Below, one piece after another: positions 6,379 through 7,293 of a stretch of 7,293 nt of DNA (position 1 is its first letter; the number at the start of each line of letters is the position of its first letter). Under the pieces are notes generated by a model, which searched no databases, was not told the origin of the DNA, and saw only the letters and a program-made list of their open reading frames with translations. Location of the stretch: contig JALSRO010000443.1 in the NCBI GenBank assembly GCA_026984715.1, positions 1 through 7,293 of the forward strand, in the 5' to 3' direction. The stretch is from Chromatiales bacterium (GTDB lineage: Bacteria > Pseudomonadota > Gammaproteobacteria > Thiohalospirales > Thiohalospiraceae). The position numbers and the translations under genes were made by a program.

Positions 6379-7293
6379 ATGGCCAAAAATCTCGTTATCG
6401 TAGAGTCGCCTGCCAAGGCGAAGACCATCAAGAAATATCTGGGCAAGGATTTCGAAGTCCTTGCATCCTACGGGCATGTGCGTGACCTGTTGCCCAAGGA
6501 GGGAGCAGTCGATCCAGACCACGACTTCGCCATGAAATACCGGGTAATCGACAAGAACGCTCGCCATGTGGATGCCATCGCCAAGGCGCTGAAGAAGGCC
6601 GATGCTCTCTATCTCGCCACCGACCCGGATCGCGAGGGAGAGGCCATCTCCTGGCACCTCTACGAACTGCTCAAGAAAAGAAAACTGCTCAACAACAAAC
6701 AGGTGGGGCGCGTAGTGTTCCACGAAATCACCAAACGCGCCATCAATGAGGCCATTCAGCACCCCCGGGAGCTGTCCACCAAACTGATCAATGCCCAGCA
6801 GGCCCGGCGGGCACTGGACTATCTGGTGGGTTTCAACCTCTCTCCCCTGCTGTGGAAGAAGGTGCGACGAGGACTCTCCGCCGGGCGCGTACAGAGCCCT
6901 GCCCTGCGCCTCATCGTCGAGCGGGAACAGGAGATTGAAAAGTTCCAAAGCCGTGAATACTGGACCATCGAAGCCGACCTCGAGGCCAGGGAACAGACGA
7001 CTTTCCCTGCCAAACTGATCTACTACAAGGGCGACAAGCTCAGCCAGTTCAGCATCACCAATAGCGATCAGGCAAAAGAGGTGGAACAGATGCTGGAGCA
7101 GGCAGCCAACGGCGCGCTGACTGTGGTCGGAGTCGAGAAGAAACAGCGCAGGCGCAACCCGGCGGCTCCATTCACCACCTCTACCCTGCAGCAGGAGGCC
7201 TCCCGCAAACTGGGCTTTACCGCGCAACGAACCATGCGCACCGCCCAACAGCTCTATGAAGGGGTCGACATCGGTGGCGAAACCGTGGGTCTC
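6379..7293 (+). CDS. topA: DNA topoisomerase I (type IA), 3' end missing
   Basis: TopA relaxes negatively supercoiled DNA by cutting one strand through a 5'-phosphotyrosine link. The first 305 residues are present. The TOPRIM domain shows LVIVESPAKAKTIKKYLG from residue 5, with catalytic Glu9, and TDPDREGEAISWH at 81-93, with the acidic triad Asp82, Asp84 and Glu88. NAQQARRALDYLVGFNLSPLLW and SAGRVQSPALRLIVERE (167-183) are type IA signatures. The window ends at GGETVGL, just before the expected ITYMRTDS segment carrying the active-site tyrosine. Only about 72 residues separate Glu9 from Asp82, so this is the short TOPRIM form, unlike E. coli TopA, where the corresponding Asp is residue 111. 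The ATG at 6379 is required because Glu9 follows directly, yet no Shine-Dalgarno sequence precedes it and a terminator ends 5 nt upstream. Nothing suggests it is broken within the window. Confidence 0.97.
   Translation, partial: MAKNLVIVESPAKAKTIKKYLGKDFEVLASYGHVRDLLPKEGAVDPDHDFAMKYRVIDKNARHVDAIAKALKKADALYLATDPDREGEAISWHLYELLKKRKLLNNKQVGRVVFHEITKRAINEAIQHPRELSTKLINAQQARRALDYLVGFNLSPLLWKKVRRGLSAGRVQSPALRLIVEREQEIEKFQSREYWTIEADLEAREQTTFPAKLIYYKGDKLSQFSITNSDQAKEVEQMLEQAANGALTVVGVEKKQRRRNPAAPFTTSTLQQEASRKLGFTAQRTMRTAQQLYEGVDIGGETVGL

Noticed and set aside
6346..7248. 300-codon open frame antisense to topA
   Set aside because: It mirrors conserved topoisomerase codons, and its composition (many Leu, Gly, Phe) is that of a complement of Lys/Glu/Ala-rich coding sequence. 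No independent evidence supports it.
1..7293. Search for mobile elements, CRISPR arrays, toxin-antitoxin pairs or a defence system
   Set aside because: Every long frame belongs to a known housekeeping family, spacers are short, and no terminal inverted repeats, direct-repeat arrays, integrases or transposases are visible.

Overview
The window looks like ordinary chromosomal housekeeping DNA from a gammaproteobacterium. The gene order def-fmt-rsmB-DUF4390 on one strand, divergent from a LysM gene-dprA-smg-topA on the other, is a familiar gammaproteobacterial arrangement. Pseudomonas has def, a LysM gene and dprA together, and smg beside dprA is typical of gamma- and betaproteobacteria. The short TopA TOPRIM form, without the insertion found in the E. 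coli and Pseudomonas proteins, together with the moderately high GC content, points away from Enterobacterales and Pseudomonadales. It fits a Chromatiales-like or sulfur-oxidiser-like lineage, but this placement is an inference.

Minus strand, read from about 3.5 kb down to 1. def (peptide deformylase) is followed by a 164-nt gap holding a candidate small ORF, then fmt (Met-tRNA formyltransferase). rsmB (16S rRNA m5C967 methyltransferase) overlaps fmt by 4 nt. The last gene is an exported DUF4390 protein cut off by the left edge of the window. Fmt and Def are the opposing halves of the N-formyl-methionine cycle, and RsmB modifies the ribosome, so this is a translation-related operon.

Plus strand, from 3.56 kb to the right edge. 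A TsaP-like secreted LysM protein overlaps dprA by 4 nt, and smg follows 2 nt after dprA. A 163-nt spacer ends in a clear Rho-independent terminator. topA begins only 5 nt after that terminator and runs off the right edge just before its catalytic tyrosine. TsaP-like protein (type IV pilus secretin partner) and DprA (loads RecA on incoming single-stranded DNA) are both plausible parts of natural transformation.

The two operons diverge from an 88-bp region (3472-3559) in which candidate -10 boxes for the two directions overlap.

I see no mobile element, CRISPR array, tRNA or rRNA gene, defence island or plainly novel system. The places most worth checking are the two spacers: the small ORF with a near-perfect Shine-Dalgarno sequence that ends on the fmt start codon, and the topA leader, where a terminator occupies the position of the ribosome binding site.
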